Shown here piece after piece: positions 30,694-40,447 of a stretch of DNA of 63,029 nucleotides. The stretch lies in contig CAYLLH010000112.1 of NCBI GenBank assembly GCA_964384785.1, positions 1 to 63,029 of the forward strand. Direction: 5' to 3'. The notes under the pieces are model-generated. The model searched no databases and was not told the origin of the DNA. It was given only the letters and a program-made list of their open reading frames with translations. The DNA is from JAZKSG01 sp964384785. GTDB lineage: Archaea; Thermoplasmatota; E2; DHVEG-1. The translations under genes were made by a program, and so were the position numbers. Positions within the stretch are counted from its first letter, which is position 1, and each line of letters starts with the position of its first letter.

Positions 30694-32301
30694 ATGGCGA
30701 TAAAAATGAAAAAAAATAATACATTAATACTCGGAGCTATTCTAATAGTAATAATTTTGATTCTATCTGGTACTTTATTATATATAAATTTTAGTGAATC
30801 AGATGAAAAAAAGAAAGATAAAAATGGTGAAGAAATCGATGATCGAATTAGTCCTCTTACCAATCAAGCAATTTTTTTAGAAATCCATAGAATTCGTAAA
30901 AAAGGTATAATCGATCATATGTATAATTCTGGGAATAATATATTTGATGTATCCCCAACTACTTCAAAAATTAAAGAAGTATTTCAAATACTTGATGGAA
31001 TTAGGCCTGGAAAAGGATGGGATAAGAAACCTCAGTTTAGTTATAATGTTGTTTTTGATGAATTCGAATGGCAAGGACGACCTGTTTATAAAAACTGGGA
31101 TACAGGTTATATGAATCAAGAAATTTTTAGAAATGTTGAAGAAGAAACATCTGAGACAACAATATCTTTTCAGATAATAGAAAAAATTCAAACTAAACAA
31201 TTCCTAAGAAAAAATACTGTTGATAAAGAAATGGATGGTTTCCGTGTGACATATGATTATAGAACTGGTAGGTGGTCTGGTGCTGATTCTTTTAATGATA
31301 GTGATGGATATGGTCACTATAATGGTTCAAATTATGAGGTATGGTTTACCATCCGTCAAACGTCAGCTGATGGTGATGACATTCCTTATTGGACTGAGGT
31401 AAATGTACTCGGTACGGATCCAACTGTTGATGATTCTAAACTTGATCCTGATAATGATGGTATTGATACTGAATGGGAATGGAAATGGGGATATGATCCT
31501 ATGGTATGGGATAATCATAGTGTTCTTGACCCTGATCTTGATGGTTTACAAAACAGTGAAGAATATTTTATGAGAGAATGGTTAGCAAATCCATTTCATA
31601 AAGAAATTTATTTAGAGGCAGATTACATGGAACAGACTCCAAAAAAACCATTGAACAAAGATGGTTATGATGGTTGGAAACATGTTTTTTATTTTGAATC
31701 ACAACAAATGATAATGGAAAGATTCAATGAGCATGGTATCACAGTTCATATTGATGATGGAAGAATGGGTGAGGGCGGAGATCTTTTTCCATTTGGACGG
31801 GGAAATCAAGCATATAATCAGGAAGCAGGCCTTGTAGCTGGTTTTTATGATAATGATTTTCCGGATGAAAGAAAAGGAATATTTAGATATATTGTAATAG
31901 CATATGGTGGCGGTTGGTGTCACCCTCAGGATTCTAATCATTACTATGATTGTATGTGCGTACCTCATAACAAAAATTTCTTCAAAAAACAGCTTAATAT
32001 GGCAATAACTGACAGGACAAAAAGGATAGGGCAAGCTATACAGATTTTACATGAAATGGGGCATTCACTAGGGATGCTTTCAGAGTTTGGTGGGGTAGAT
32101 AATGCTTTATCACGTTCAGAAGATCCTGATAATTATCCTTGGCTTGACTATGTAAGTGTTATGAACTACGATTATTTCAGACAAAGATACTTTGATTACT
32201 CTGATGGTTCTAATGGAGAATATGATCGCGATGGCTGGGCGACTATTGATCTGACTTTCTTCCAGACATCTTCTGAGTATATGGAGGGAGTTGGATCATA
32301 A
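30694..32301 (+). CDS. Secreted zinc metalloprotease (HEMGH type) with Ca-binding repeats
   Basis: 535 residues. An N-terminal signal anchor (NTLILGAILIVIILILSGTLL) targets it outside. About 240-300 hold thrombospondin-type-3-like calcium repeats (DPDNDGIDTE, DPDLDGLQNSEE). The zinc site is LHEMGHSLGMLSE (H453, E454, H457) and YVSVMNYDYF resembles the Met-turn of metzincins. In metzincins the third ligand is H or D three residues after the G; here that position is S, with E one further on, so the third ligand is uncertain. The promoter element A drives the gene. Two starts (30694, 30706 region MKKNN) are possible. Confidence 0.75.
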   Translation: MAIKMKKNNTLILGAILIVIILILSGTLLYINFSESDEKKKDKNGEEIDDRISPLTNQAIFLEIHRIRKKGIIDHMYNSGNNIFDVSPTTSKIKEVFQILDGIRPGKGWDKKPQFSYNVVFDEFEWQGRPVYKNWDTGYMNQEIFRNVEEETSETTISFQIIEKIQTKQFLRKNTVDKEMDGFRVTYDYRTGRWSGADSFNDSDGYGHYNGSNYEVWFTIRQTSADGDDIPYWTEVNVLGTDPTVDDSKLDPDNDGIDTEWEWKWGYDPMVWDNHSVLDPDLDGLQNSEEYFMREWLANPFHKEIYLEADYMEQTPKKPLNKDGYDGWKHVFYFESQQMIMERFNEHGITVHIDDGRMGEGGDLFPFGRGNQAYNQEAGLVAGFYDNDFPDERKGIFRYIVIAYGGGWCHPQDSNHYYDCMCVPHNKNFFKKQLNMAITDRTKRIGQAIQILHEMGHSLGMLSEFGGVDNALSRSEDPDNYPWLDYVSVMNYDYFRQRYFDYSDGSNGEYDRDGWATIDLTFFQTSSEYMEGVGS

Positions 32302-32319
32302 AAACAATTTTTTTTGTTT

Positions 32320-32349
32320 GAGGAATCATGGTCTATAAAACTTAAATAT
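32320..32349 (+). promoter_or_regulatory. 30-base secretome promoter element, copy B (orphan)
   Basis: GAGGA, five bases, GGTCTATAAA, two bases, TTAAATAT: one of the best matches, yet no credible gene follows before the next copy 200 bases downstream. It sits 19 bases after the stop of the zinc protease gene. It may drive the small RNA candidate at 32372-32460. Confidence 0.7.
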
Positions 32350-32371
32350 AAAACAAACAAATAGAGGAATT

Positions 32372-32460
32372 AGAGCAAATATCTATATCGATCTCTAGGA
32401 AAATGTATGGGGGGGGTGAATTCATGAGTCCCCACCCCTCTTATTTTTTCTTTTTTTATT
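32372..32460 (+). ncRNA. Candidate small RNA behind an orphan promoter
   Basis: The predicted start is about 23 bases after the TATA part of copy B. The segment has no supported open frame. It contains eight G (32410-32417), a TGAATTCATGAGT loop that includes the palindrome TGAATTCA, and CCCCACCCC (32431-32439), which can pair with the G run with one bulged A. Two T tracts follow (32443-32450, 32452-32458), an archaeal terminator-like ending. Transcription is inferred. Confidence 0.4.
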
Positions 32461-32519
32461 TTGAAATTACAAAAATATTAGTAAATTATTTGATAATAAA
32501 AATAAAAATAATTATGCTT

Positions 32520-32549
32520 GAGGAATATCGGTCTATAAACCTTAAATAA
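32520..32549 (+). promoter_or_regulatory. 30-base secretome promoter element, copy C
   Basis: GAGGA, five bases, GGTCTATAAA, two bases, TTAAATAA. It lies 52 bases before the C25-like peptidase gene, whose ribosome site is GGGGGA. Confidence 0.7.
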
Positions 32550-32601
32550 TGATATAATTAACATATATTTATAAAACTAATAATTATGGGGGATAAAAAC
32601 A

Positions 32602-35600
32602 ATGAAAACTTATTTTCAAAAATTTAAAAAATTATCAATCACATTTATAATATTAGTATCATTAATAACAACATCCACTTTAGCATTTACAACTGTTGCA
32701 AAAAACCCAAAAGAAAATGAGCAAGGATTCAATAAAGGCTCCTCATATCTACCTGTGAACACTGTTAAAAAAACTACATTAGTCAACTACAATGAAAACA
32801 GTTACCTCGATGACTATGCTTATTTTGCATCAATACCAACCGCTGTTTTTAAAAATAACAACCAACTCTATTCCCATCCTCTTTTATTCTATCAAGATTC
32901 TGTCAAGGATGAAAATAAAATTTTAACCTCTAATGGACGAACTGGTCTAAATTATTTCATGGAAGATTGGGAGAGTGCAAATAATGATGTTTTTGATGAG
33001 ATAACTACAATTAACATACCGACTGGTAAAATAAATCAATGGAATGCAGAAACATACAACACTATCAATAGTGATTCACCTGAAGAAATAGCTGAAAAAA
33101 TAGCTTTACATGACTGGTCCTACTCAGATGAAGCAGTTTTAGCAAACATTAACACAAATTATAATGATAAATCAAAAACTGAAATATCGAATATGATTAA
33201 ATCCTCGATTCAACCTTGTGATGTTAAAAAAATTTCAAAAATGAATTTTGTTCTAAAAAACAGATTAAAACCAGAATTCAATATTTTTCAAATAGATAAT
33301 GATTATAAACATGTTAAAGCAGATGTATATTGGGATATCTTAATTGATTCAAAAAAAATTGGTATGATATCATCTGCAGATCCTGCTGGAAATCCTGATG
33401 TACAATTTTATTCTCCAAAAAATAATGATTGGATACAAACATCTGCAACCTGTTCAGAAACCAAAGGACCATATGGCCATAAATATGCCAATGCTCATAT
33501 TAATGAACCTGGAAAATGGAAAATTAGTATATCAGATATACCCACCCAGGAATTATCATCAAATATTAAACAAAGATTTTCAAATTTTTTACAAAAAAAT
33601 AAGTTAACATATTATGTTGACATCACTATGTATCCTGGTGTAGATATAGAAATACCAGATGTTCCAGAATATAAAAGTCAAAATGCATTTTTTAAGTTAA
33701 AATGGGATGACCCAAAAAAACAATTAGGTTTTTCAATTATTGGACCAAATAAGGAATCTATTTTTACTAAACTTGATGAAACCAAAACTGGAGTTTTAGA
33801 GATAAAACTAAATGAACTACCTGAGATTTTGGATGATAAAAAATACAGTTTATCTGTTTTTAGTAAAAATGATGTCACCGAAGAAATAAGTTTCGAGGTT
33901 GAATATGGATGGGAAACAAAACCTGGTAAAAACCGGGATTCTCTAACCTCTGCCTCAGAGGGAAGTATCTTAGCTAGTCAACTAAATGCACCATTGTTGT
34001 ATGCAAAAAATGGTAAAATATCTGAATCAACAGAAAAAGTACTCTTTAAACTCGGAGTTAAAAAAATCTATCTTGTTGATATCAATAAAAATATAGATGT
34101 TACTGCAAAATATGCTCTACAGGAAAACTTCAATGTTAAATATTATAGTTCCTTAAAAAAAATCTATGATAAAATCCGAGATTTTTCTAAAAATAATGAT
34201 GTGATTTTTTCAACAATTGAATCATGGATTGATTGGGATCCTGAAACCTTGAAACCTAACTATAAAGAATCTTATGGTTTGTCTCTTGGACCTGCAGCTT
34301 TTATCGCCGCACATCACGGAAGCCCTGTTTTAATAATTGAAAATCATCCCGAGCTTTCTTCTGCAGCATTGTATCATAACCAACTCTGGAATCGTTATTC
34401 AACAGATCGAAAATTTCACAGACCTTCAGATCTTGAAATGTATCTGACTGGAACTGCGATCTATGAATTCCTTAAAGAATATGGGTTTGACAAAAATGAT
34501 GAAAAAGAAACAATAATCACTGTGGCTGGACAATATAATATTGGTCCATCCTGGGATCGTATCTTTCCAGGTGTAGCTAACTCTGGGCGATTTTTTGGGA
34601 ATCCTGTTGATATAAGTTATTGGGTTTCAAGAAATATATTCTACCCAATATTAGTTTTTGAAAATCCTGGTGTAGAAGATGAGATTGAGTTAATCAATGG
34701 AAGTAGTAGTTACCGGGATACAGGTCTTAAACTTGGTAATATCAAAAACTTTGTTTTAACAAAAGATGCTTTGATTCAAGGTGGTATTAATTATTTTAGA
34801 AAAACTTCAGATAGTAAAATTGAAGTCTATAAAAACCCGGTTTTGTGTTCATTTTTAGTATATCAGCATAGGTTCAATGAAAGAGCCAGTAAATATTACG
34901 GGGAAAAGTATGTTTGTGCTGATGGAACTGTACCAGGTGAAACAGTTACTGACTATCCAATTGATTCAGATATAATGAAAGTATTTACAGGTTCTGATGA
35001 GATGGTTTTTCCAGATATAACTGAATCTGAAATAATTCCTTTATACCTAAAAAAAGGAGGATTTGATTCTGTGTATTCCACCTCTAAAGAAGCTGTGGTT
35101 GAAAATCTTAATCAAGGTGTTCTTCTGTGGATTCATGGTTCTCATGGAGATGAAAAAGATGGTGGAACGACATTATTCTGGAATCCTCAAGAGGGATTTG
35201 AAAATCGTGATAACTATTTTGTAGCAAAATTACTGTATTTTCATAAATCTTATTTAGATTTACAAAATAATAAAATTGTTAATCTTTTGTCTACCTTTAT
35301 TCCTCAGATAAAAGGGACTTTCAAACTCAGTGAACCAAAAATAGGGGTTTTCCAAGATGATAATCCTTGGAGGGCTTATGAGTGGTATATGGGTTCAACA
35401 GATGAACCAGATACTATGGCGGTTGATATTAAAGGAATGTTGCCTTATACCTCCTTATCTTCTTCTTTGTTTCCTTCTTTAAATATGCCCTATGTCGCGT
35501 CCTATGAGCCATTCAAGGTTTTTCTTAATAATATCATTCCTTTTACCGATCCATTCAATGTTGAAAGTAATTATGATGGAGTAGTTGGCTCCTTTGCACA

Positions 35601-36204
35601 ATCAAAATTTCAATATAATAAATATAGTTCTTTTGATATTGAAAAAAATCTTGAAAATTTGCATTCAACAGGTTTTATCACAAGTATATGTAACACTGGA
35701 GGAAGTTATCTTCATCTTATGTTAGTACGCCATGGTTCTGTTTTCCAGATACAAAATCCTTGGCCTTCTTCTATATATAGCTCTGTATGGATGCAATCAA
35801 TACCTCGAGATATTGTTTCAGGGGCATCTTTAGGTGAAGCATATGCAAATGGTCTTGAACATGTTGGAAGTATGATTCTATCAAAAAATAATAAAAATCA
35901 GTGGTGGTGGGATTCTGGTCAAAATCTAATATATTATGGTGATCCAAACCTGCGTGTTTATGTTCCAGATTCAAATTATGATGATTCTAATACTTGGGAA
36001 AAACCTGTTTTTTTAAAATATTCTGAGTCTAATGTTGATGGACATACTGTATTTGGAGCAGAAAAATATCCACATGAAAGACAACCTGTGTCGTTATTTG
36101 AAAGATATTTTTATTTGATTCTTTTTGTTTCTTTGATTACTTTGGTTTTAATCTTAATTTTTTCTTATGATAAAGTTTTTAATAGAGGTGAATCAAAAAA
36201 ATGA
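32602..36204 (+). CDS. Secreted C25 (gingipain-like) cysteine peptidase with cell-wall-binding-like domain
   Basis: 1200 residues, exported and membrane-anchored: a signal peptide (about 8-33, ending TLAFTTVAK) and a C-terminal helix (about 1170-1190) followed by basic residues. About 450-530 resemble the PF04122 cell-wall-binding repeat (GSILASQLNAPLLYAKNGKI...VLFKLGVKKIYLVD). The likely catalytic dyad is H848 in WIHGSHGD and C1030 in TSICNTGGSY, in the clan CD arrangement of a HG strand followed by a Cys strand. The 180-residue gap between them is longer than in gingipain, so the exact family is uncertain. It is coupled by four bases to the next gene. Likely degrades external protein or processes surface proteins. 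Confidence 0.68.
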   Translation: MKTYFQKFKKLSITFIILVSLITTSTLAFTTVAKNPKENEQGFNKGSSYLPVNTVKKTTLVNYNENSYLDDYAYFASIPTAVFKNNNQLYSHPLLFYQDSVKDENKILTSNGRTGLNYFMEDWESANNDVFDEITTINIPTGKINQWNAETYNTINSDSPEEIAEKIALHDWSYSDEAVLANINTNYNDKSKTEISNMIKSSIQPCDVKKISKMNFVLKNRLKPEFNIFQIDNDYKHVKADVYWDILIDSKKIGMISSADPAGNPDVQFYSPKNNDWIQTSATCSETKGPYGHKYANAHINEPGKWKISISDIPTQELSSNIKQRFSNFLQKNKLTYYVDITMYPGVDIEIPDVPEYKSQNAFFKLKWDDPKKQLGFSIIGPNKESIFTKLDETKTGVLEIKLNELPEILDDKKYSLSVFSKNDVTEEISFEVEYGWETKPGKNRDSLTSASEGSILASQLNAPLLYAKNGKISESTEKVLFKLGVKKIYLVDINKNIDVTAKYALQENFNVKYYSSLKKIYDKIRDFSKNNDVIFSTIESWIDWDPETLKPNYKESYGLSLGPAAFIAAHHGSPVLIIENHPELSSAALYHNQLWNRYSTDRKFHRPSDLEMYLTGTAIYEFLKEYGFDKNDEKETIITVAGQYNIGPSWDRIFPGVANSGRFFGNPVDISYWVSRNIFYPILVFENPGVEDEIELINGSSSYRDTGLKLGNIKNFVLTKDALIQGGINYFRKTSDSKIEVYKNPVLCSFLVYQHRFNERASKYYGEKYVCADGTVPGETVTDYPIDSDIMKVFTGSDEMVFPDITESEIIPLYLKKGGFDSVYSTSKEAVVENLNQGVLLWIHGSHGDEKDGGTTLFWNPQEGFENRDNYFVAKLLYFHKSYLDLQNNKIVNLLSTFIPQIKGTFKLSEPKIGVFQDDNPWRAYEWYMGSTDEPDTMAVDIKGMLPYTSLSSSLFPSLNMPYVASYEPFKVFLNNIIPFTDPFNVESNYDGVVGSFAQSKFQYNKYSSFDIEKNLENLHSTGFITSICNTGGSYLHLMLVRHGSVFQIQNPWPSSIYSSVWMQSIPRDIVSGASLGEAYANGLEHVGSMILSKNNKNQWWWDSGQNLIYYGDPNLRVYVPDSNYDDSNTWEKPVFLKYSESNVDGHTVFGAEKYPHERQPVSLFERYFYLILFVSLITLVLILIFSYDKVFNRGESKK

Positions 36205-37136
36205 ATAGAAGAATATTTGCAATAATTTTTAGTTTACTTTTTCTAATATCTACAACTGTTAATGCATTAAGTTTGAAAACTAATAACCATAATTTAGATG
36301 ATGTATCTAAAGATTTTTCATCTTCTGATTCTTCCAAAGTTATTTTAGCACAGAATCAGAGTACTGTATCAGAATCACTTTCAAACTCAACATATGGTTT
36401 TACAGGTCCTAGTAAAATTAATTCTACAGGTAAAGGACTCATTTTAATAGTTCCTTTACAACTAGCTAAATTTGACATTCCTGTTCCTAACATTCAGTAT
36501 AATTTCTTTCCTATAAGAGTAAATTTATTTTTAATCTATTGTGTCTATAATGATTCTAATGCTTCAACAAAAATAACAAAAATGAATGGCGAAGTTAAAT
36601 GGATAAATGGCAGTCATTCATTGTTACTCGGAATGTTTTCACTTCCAACAATAAACTTTTTAAGGTTTTTATTAATAGATGGATTAATAGATGGAGCTAG
36701 ACCATTACAAATTCGTTTTGCTAATTTAATTGGTTTGCCACCTATAGCTTTATTATTAACAAAATTACGAGATATGTTTTTGGTTGAACCTTTAATGAAT
36801 ATCTCTGATTCACTGTTTAATTTTTTAAGAGAGATGAAAGGTATTCCACCTAATTATAAACCTATCAATCCTGTATTTGATTTACCCTGGATTAATAATA
36901 TCTGGCAAATAAGAGTAAATATATACATCTATTGGCAGCTTTTTTTGAATTTAGTTGGAATTCCTGTTAAGCCAACACTAATTGGAGTTATAATGCCAAT
37001 CAACCAGATAGGATATACACCTTTTGTAATATGGAATAAAGATCCTATGTTTGGTGATGGAGTTTCCAAAATTCAAGATACTGCTCTCATGTTTTTGAGT
37101 AAATTAGGTTTAGAGCCTCATCCAGATTATAAATAA
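36201..37136 (+). CDS. Secreted protein of unknown family coupled to the C25-like peptidase
   Basis: 311 residues. A signal peptide (IFAIIFSLLFLISTTVNA) precedes a Ser/Asn-rich stretch and a hydrophobic, proline-rich body (PNIQYNFFPIRVNLFLIYCVYN, FLRFLLIDGLIDGARP, WQLFLNLVGIPVKP) with amphipathic or membrane-surface character. The start overlaps the peptidase stop by four bases (ATGA), so the pair is made together. It may be a chaperone, inhibitor or anchor of the peptidase; no motif decides this. I do not recognise a family. Confidence 0.65.
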   Translation: MNRRIFAIIFSLLFLISTTVNALSLKTNNHNLDDVSKDFSSSDSSKVILAQNQSTVSESLSNSTYGFTGPSKINSTGKGLILIVPLQLAKFDIPVPNIQYNFFPIRVNLFLIYCVYNDSNASTKITKMNGEVKWINGSHSLLLGMFSLPTINFLRFLLIDGLIDGARPLQIRFANLIGLPPIALLLTKLRDMFLVEPLMNISDSLFNFLREMKGIPPNYKPINPVFDLPWINNIWQIRVNIYIYWQLFLNLVGIPVKPTLIGVIMPINQIGYTPFVIWNKDPMFGDGVSKIQDTALMFLSKLGLEPHPDYK

Positions 37137-37144
37137 ATTTTCTT

Positions 37145-37174
37145 GAGGATTATTGTTCTATAAAATTTATATAA
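37145..37174 (+). promoter_or_regulatory. 30-base secretome promoter element, copy D
   Basis: GAGGA, five bases, GTTCTATAAA, two bases, TTATATAA. One base differs in the GGTC block. It lies 82 bases before the ATG of the small secreted carboxypeptidase-regulatory-like protein, the longest spacing of the coding copies. Confidence 0.65.
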
Positions 37175-37256
37175 TATCTATTATACTATTTTGTCTTTAA
37201 AAGAAGAGCTAATTTAGGTGGTATGGAAAAAAGCCAAAAATTGAGCGATCTATACC

Positions 37257-37862
37257 ATGAAAAAAAATAAAAAAATAAGAATTAATTTGATGCTGGTTTT
37301 GTTAACAATACTTTTTTTAACAACCTCTCTTACAGTATCTGCCCAAACCACTGAAACGAAAACAGAAAATATCAATAAACAAACTACTGGGAAAATATGT
37401 GGATATATTACATGGGGACGCGAACATCCTGATTATGTCAATAAAGGTGATATAATCTCCGGTGAAAATGTTGCTGTTCAGGTTATAAAATATGGAATTG
37501 TGAGATGGAGCGAATCAGATAGATCTGATGAAAACGGTTATTACGAAATAGAAAATATTCCAATGGGTGAAACCTATAAAAATGGTGAACCCTGGGAATT
37601 TGTTGTTCAACTAAGTATCGTTATCAATGATGGAGGCATAATCTATAGGTATAGAGGTAGTTCTAATCGTTTTGAAATGCCTGAAAATGGTGACAAGATC
37701 ATATATAAAAATGTTAGTACCAACTCAGTTGATATTGAACGTTATGGACTACATCGTAATAACTTATTTCAGCAAATAATAGATTTTTTTAAAATAAATC
37801 TACCAATTTTTTTAGATCATTCATTTATTAACGAAAATTTTCTAGCTAATAAATTTCTTTAA
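37257..37862 (+). CDS. Secreted protein with carboxypeptidase-regulatory-like domain
   Basis: 201 residues. A clear signal peptide (LMLVLLTILFLTTSLTVSA) is followed by a short polar linker and one beta-sandwich domain: GKICGYITWG, SGENVAVQVIKYG, SDENGYYEIENIPMGETY. The DENGYYEIENIP phrase is the signature of the CarboxypepD_reg/Cna-B-like fold. The last 50 residues are hydrophobic and may contact the membrane. It is probably a surface adhesin or accessory protein. Its end overlaps the convergent flippase gene by 21 bases. Confidence 0.72.
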   Translation: MKKNKKIRINLMLVLLTILFLTTSLTVSAQTTETKTENINKQTTGKICGYITWGREHPDYVNKGDIISGENVAVQVIKYGIVRWSESDRSDENGYYEIENIPMGETYKNGEPWEFVVQLSIVINDGGIIYRYRGSSNRFEMPENGDKIIYKNVSTNSVDIERYGLHRNNLFQQIIDFFKINLPIFLDHSFINENFLANKFL

Positions 37863-39425
37863 AAATTTTGTAAATTTGTTTGAAGGAATCCTTATTTTAT
37901 TGCAAATAAATTCAATGAGTTGAATGTCTTCAATCTCTATACTTTTTGATAAAATAAAAAACAGAAAGTAGATTATGTAGAACACAAAAAGATATAATAT
38001 AATATTCCAAGAATGAAGAATTGGGTAGTATTCAAAAAAGTAGAATAAAATGGCAGCTGCTATGATCATTATTACTGTTGGTTTTATCAAATGTAGATTA
38101 AAAGGTTTTAGTTTTATTTCTTTATAAAGAAAAATATTTTTTATTAAAGTAAAAATGAAAATAGCTATTAGAGTTGATATTGCTGCTCCTGCTATTCCAT
38201 AAATTGGTATCAAAATTATGTTTAAAACAATGTTTATAACTGCTGAACAAAAAATTGCATACATCACAAGTCTGGGTTTCCCGATCGATACAAGGGTTGC
38301 CCCATTTGGTCCTGAAAAATTTGTAATCATTGCAGCTAAAGCTAAAAGCCTAAGAGCAGTACCCGCAAGTAAATATTCTGAACCATAAAATATTTTGATC
38401 AAAAAATCTGGGAATAAAAAAATAAAAAGAAACAATGGAAATGTTACAAAACAAAGCCATTTTGTTAAAATAATATAAACCTTATTAATCTCATTTATTT
38501 TTTTTCCACCATATAGATTTGAAGCAACCGGCATATACATTACTAGTAAAACACCAATTGGGAATGTTAAAAAACCTGATAGAACAAATGCTACATTGTA
38601 AATCCCAACACTTACAACATTTTTTAAGAAACCAATTAAAAAATTATTAGCCCAAATATTTATTTTTTGAAGGATTGTAACTGTTAAAAGAGGGAGAGAG
38701 AACAATAAGAGTTTTTTAGCAATATCATAATCAAACTTTTTTTCGCTAATCTTTGCTATGTTTTCAGATTTTTTAAAACTATAAAATAGCAAAATTATGA
38801 ATGTAATGCAAGAGGTAAACAGACAACCATAAAAAATATAAATAAAAGAAAAATCAAAAATTATCACAAAGATTATTGAACTAATAAAAACCAATGAATA
38901 CATTATTTGATGAAAATATACAAAAGGTTTGATGTTATTTAAACCACGGAAAATAGATACAAGCACCGTTATAATGTTTAAAAAAGGTATAGTAAAAGCC
39001 AATAGTATTAAGGGTTGTAAAAGTTTTTTTTCTTCAAAAATTTGATTAGAAATAAATTGTGAGGATAACAACAGAATAATTGCCATTATTATACTAAAAA
39101 TAGTTGTTAAAAAAAGTGATGTTTTAACTATTACTGGTATTTTTTGTGTGTTTTTTTTACCTTTTTCAAATGCAACATTTCTTGTCATGCATCGGTCAAA
39201 ACCAAAAACTCCTACAGCGGTAAAAATCTGTAGAATTGAAAAAGCTAGAGTAAAAATTCCTAATTCTGTTTTTGTCCAAAATCTTGCTATTAGAACAGAT
39301 GTTAAAAATAAAAAAAGAGATGAGATTAGAGAGCCAATAAATACAAAACTTGTTCCTCCTACTACGGTTTTAAGTGAATCAGATACCCATTTTACCTTTG
39401 TTTCTTTTTCTATGTTTTTTCCCAT
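37842..39425 (-). CDS. Oligosaccharide flippase (MATE/Wzx-like)
   Basis: 527 residues with about fourteen membrane helices. The N-terminus LKTVVGGTSFVFIGSLISSLFLF and ARFWTKTELGIFTLAFSI are the standard opening of polysaccharide flippases, and GPNGATLVSIGKPRLVMYA in the second half is also typical. It flips lipid-linked sugars to the outer membrane face, probably for S-layer or protein glycosylation, consistent with the many N-x-S/T sites in neighbouring secreted proteins. It stands alone on the minus strand. Confidence 0.87.
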   Translation of the reverse strand: MGKNIEKETKVKWVSDSLKTVVGGTSFVFIGSLISSLFLFLTSVLIARFWTKTELGIFTLAFSILQIFTAVGVFGFDRCMTRNVAFEKGKKNTQKIPVIVKTSLFLTTIFSIIMAIILLLSSQFISNQIFEEKKLLQPLILLAFTIPFLNIITVLVSIFRGLNNIKPFVYFHQIMYSLVFISSIIFVIIFDFSFIYIFYGCLFTSCITFIILLFYSFKKSENIAKISEKKFDYDIAKKLLLFSLPLLTVTILQKINIWANNFLIGFLKNVVSVGIYNVAFVLSGFLTFPIGVLLVMYMPVASNLYGGKKINEINKVYIILTKWLCFVTFPLFLFIFLFPDFLIKIFYGSEYLLAGTALRLLALAAMITNFSGPNGATLVSIGKPRLVMYAIFCSAVINIVLNIILIPIYGIAGAAISTLIAIFIFTLIKNIFLYKEIKLKPFNLHLIKPTVIMIIAAAILFYFFEYYPILHSWNIILYLFVFYIIYFLFFILSKSIEIEDIQLIEFICNKIRIPSNKFTKFLKKFIS

Positions 39426-39473
39426 CCCAAAATTTTGATTCTTATTACATTTTTTTTTATGAAAATAACTTTA

Positions 39474-40307
39474 CTAGTTGTTTTTTTTGAATTTTTTATA
39501 TAGATACACTATACTTAGTAGAATTGTGATAAGGATTATTAAAAGTGCTACTAAAATAAGAGTGTAATCTGATAGTTTATTAAATTTTGAATTATCTTTT
39601 TCAATTGTTCCAGCAGATCCATTATGTGTTTCGTAAGCAATTAATTCTGTTGATGTTGTTTTTATATTGTTTTTATATCTGTCTTTTTTAATAAACCATC
39701 CAATGTTTTGCGAATAATATTTTGTTGTATAATTCTGTGTTTCATTTTTTTTGTATGTTTTTACTCCTAAACAATTGAATTTTCCTACCTTGGTTTCTAT
39801 TGTTTTTTGTCCGATGTATTCAACAATATAGGTTGTATTTTTTGTTTCGATTTTTTCTCCGTCATATTTTGTTCTTGTTATATTTACTTCTTTTTCACCA
39901 GTTTCTTTTATAGGCCATATAGAATATGATTTTGGGAAAGTTGCCCAGTATCCTGCTTCGTAGTAATCTGTTTTTCTTTGTTTTAGTGTAGATACTTCAT
40001 AATATGTTTTCTGGTTAAAATCTAAAGGGTTGATTCCATATTTTGTTTCTAGTTCCCACGTAAGATATTCTATTTCATTTATGAATATATTTTTTTTATC
40101 TTTTACAATAATTGTAAAAGTACCCGTTCCGTTTTCAACAATAGTTGATTCTGTTGTCCATCCATTGTATTGCCATTTGTCCCCTATTTTAAAGCTAGGG
40201 GCATTCATTTCTGCTTTTGCATAGGGTATTGGTAGTAAGTTTAATGTTAATATGATAAATGTTATGAAAAAAACGAGTTTATTTTTTGTTATTATTTTTG
40301 TTCTCAT
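39474..40307 (-). CDS. Exported single-pass surface protein, unknown function
   Basis: 277 residues. A signal peptide (LVFFITFIILTLNLLPIPYAKA) and a C-terminal membrane helix (LILVALLIILITILLSIVYLY) with a basic stop-transfer tail leave a beta-rich outer domain: FKIGDKWQYNGW, YYEVSTLKQRKTDYYEAGYW, YIVEYIGQKTIETKVGKFNCLGVKTYK. The G-x-F-x-C...KTY phrase resembles outer-face beta proteins of the DUF3108/LolA-like kind, but only loosely. Many N-x-T sites. It is divergent from the next gene. Confidence 0.65.
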   Translation of the reverse strand: MRTKIITKNKLVFFITFIILTLNLLPIPYAKAEMNAPSFKIGDKWQYNGWTTESTIVENGTGTFTIIVKDKKNIFINEIEYLTWELETKYGINPLDFNQKTYYEVSTLKQRKTDYYEAGYWATFPKSYSIWPIKETGEKEVNITRTKYDGEKIETKNTTYIVEYIGQKTIETKVGKFNCLGVKTYKKNETQNYTTKYYSQNIGWFIKKDRYKNNIKTTSTELIAYETHNGSAGTIEKDNSKFNKLSDYTLILVALLIILITILLSIVYLYKKFKKNN

Positions 40308-40447
40308 CCTCTCGATTGTTTGATATGTTTTTTTGTTTATTTAATAATTCCTTTGTTTTAATGTTAAATTACAGTGTCATGTTATAGCAATACATAGTTT
40401 TTTATACTTGTATTTACATAACATATAACGGGGGTAGTTTTAGAATT

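Noticed and set aside
32405..32552. Short open frame over the G8 hairpin (MYGGGEF...)
   Set aside because: It runs across the next promoter element, has low-complexity Phe/Ile/Lys content and no ribosome site.
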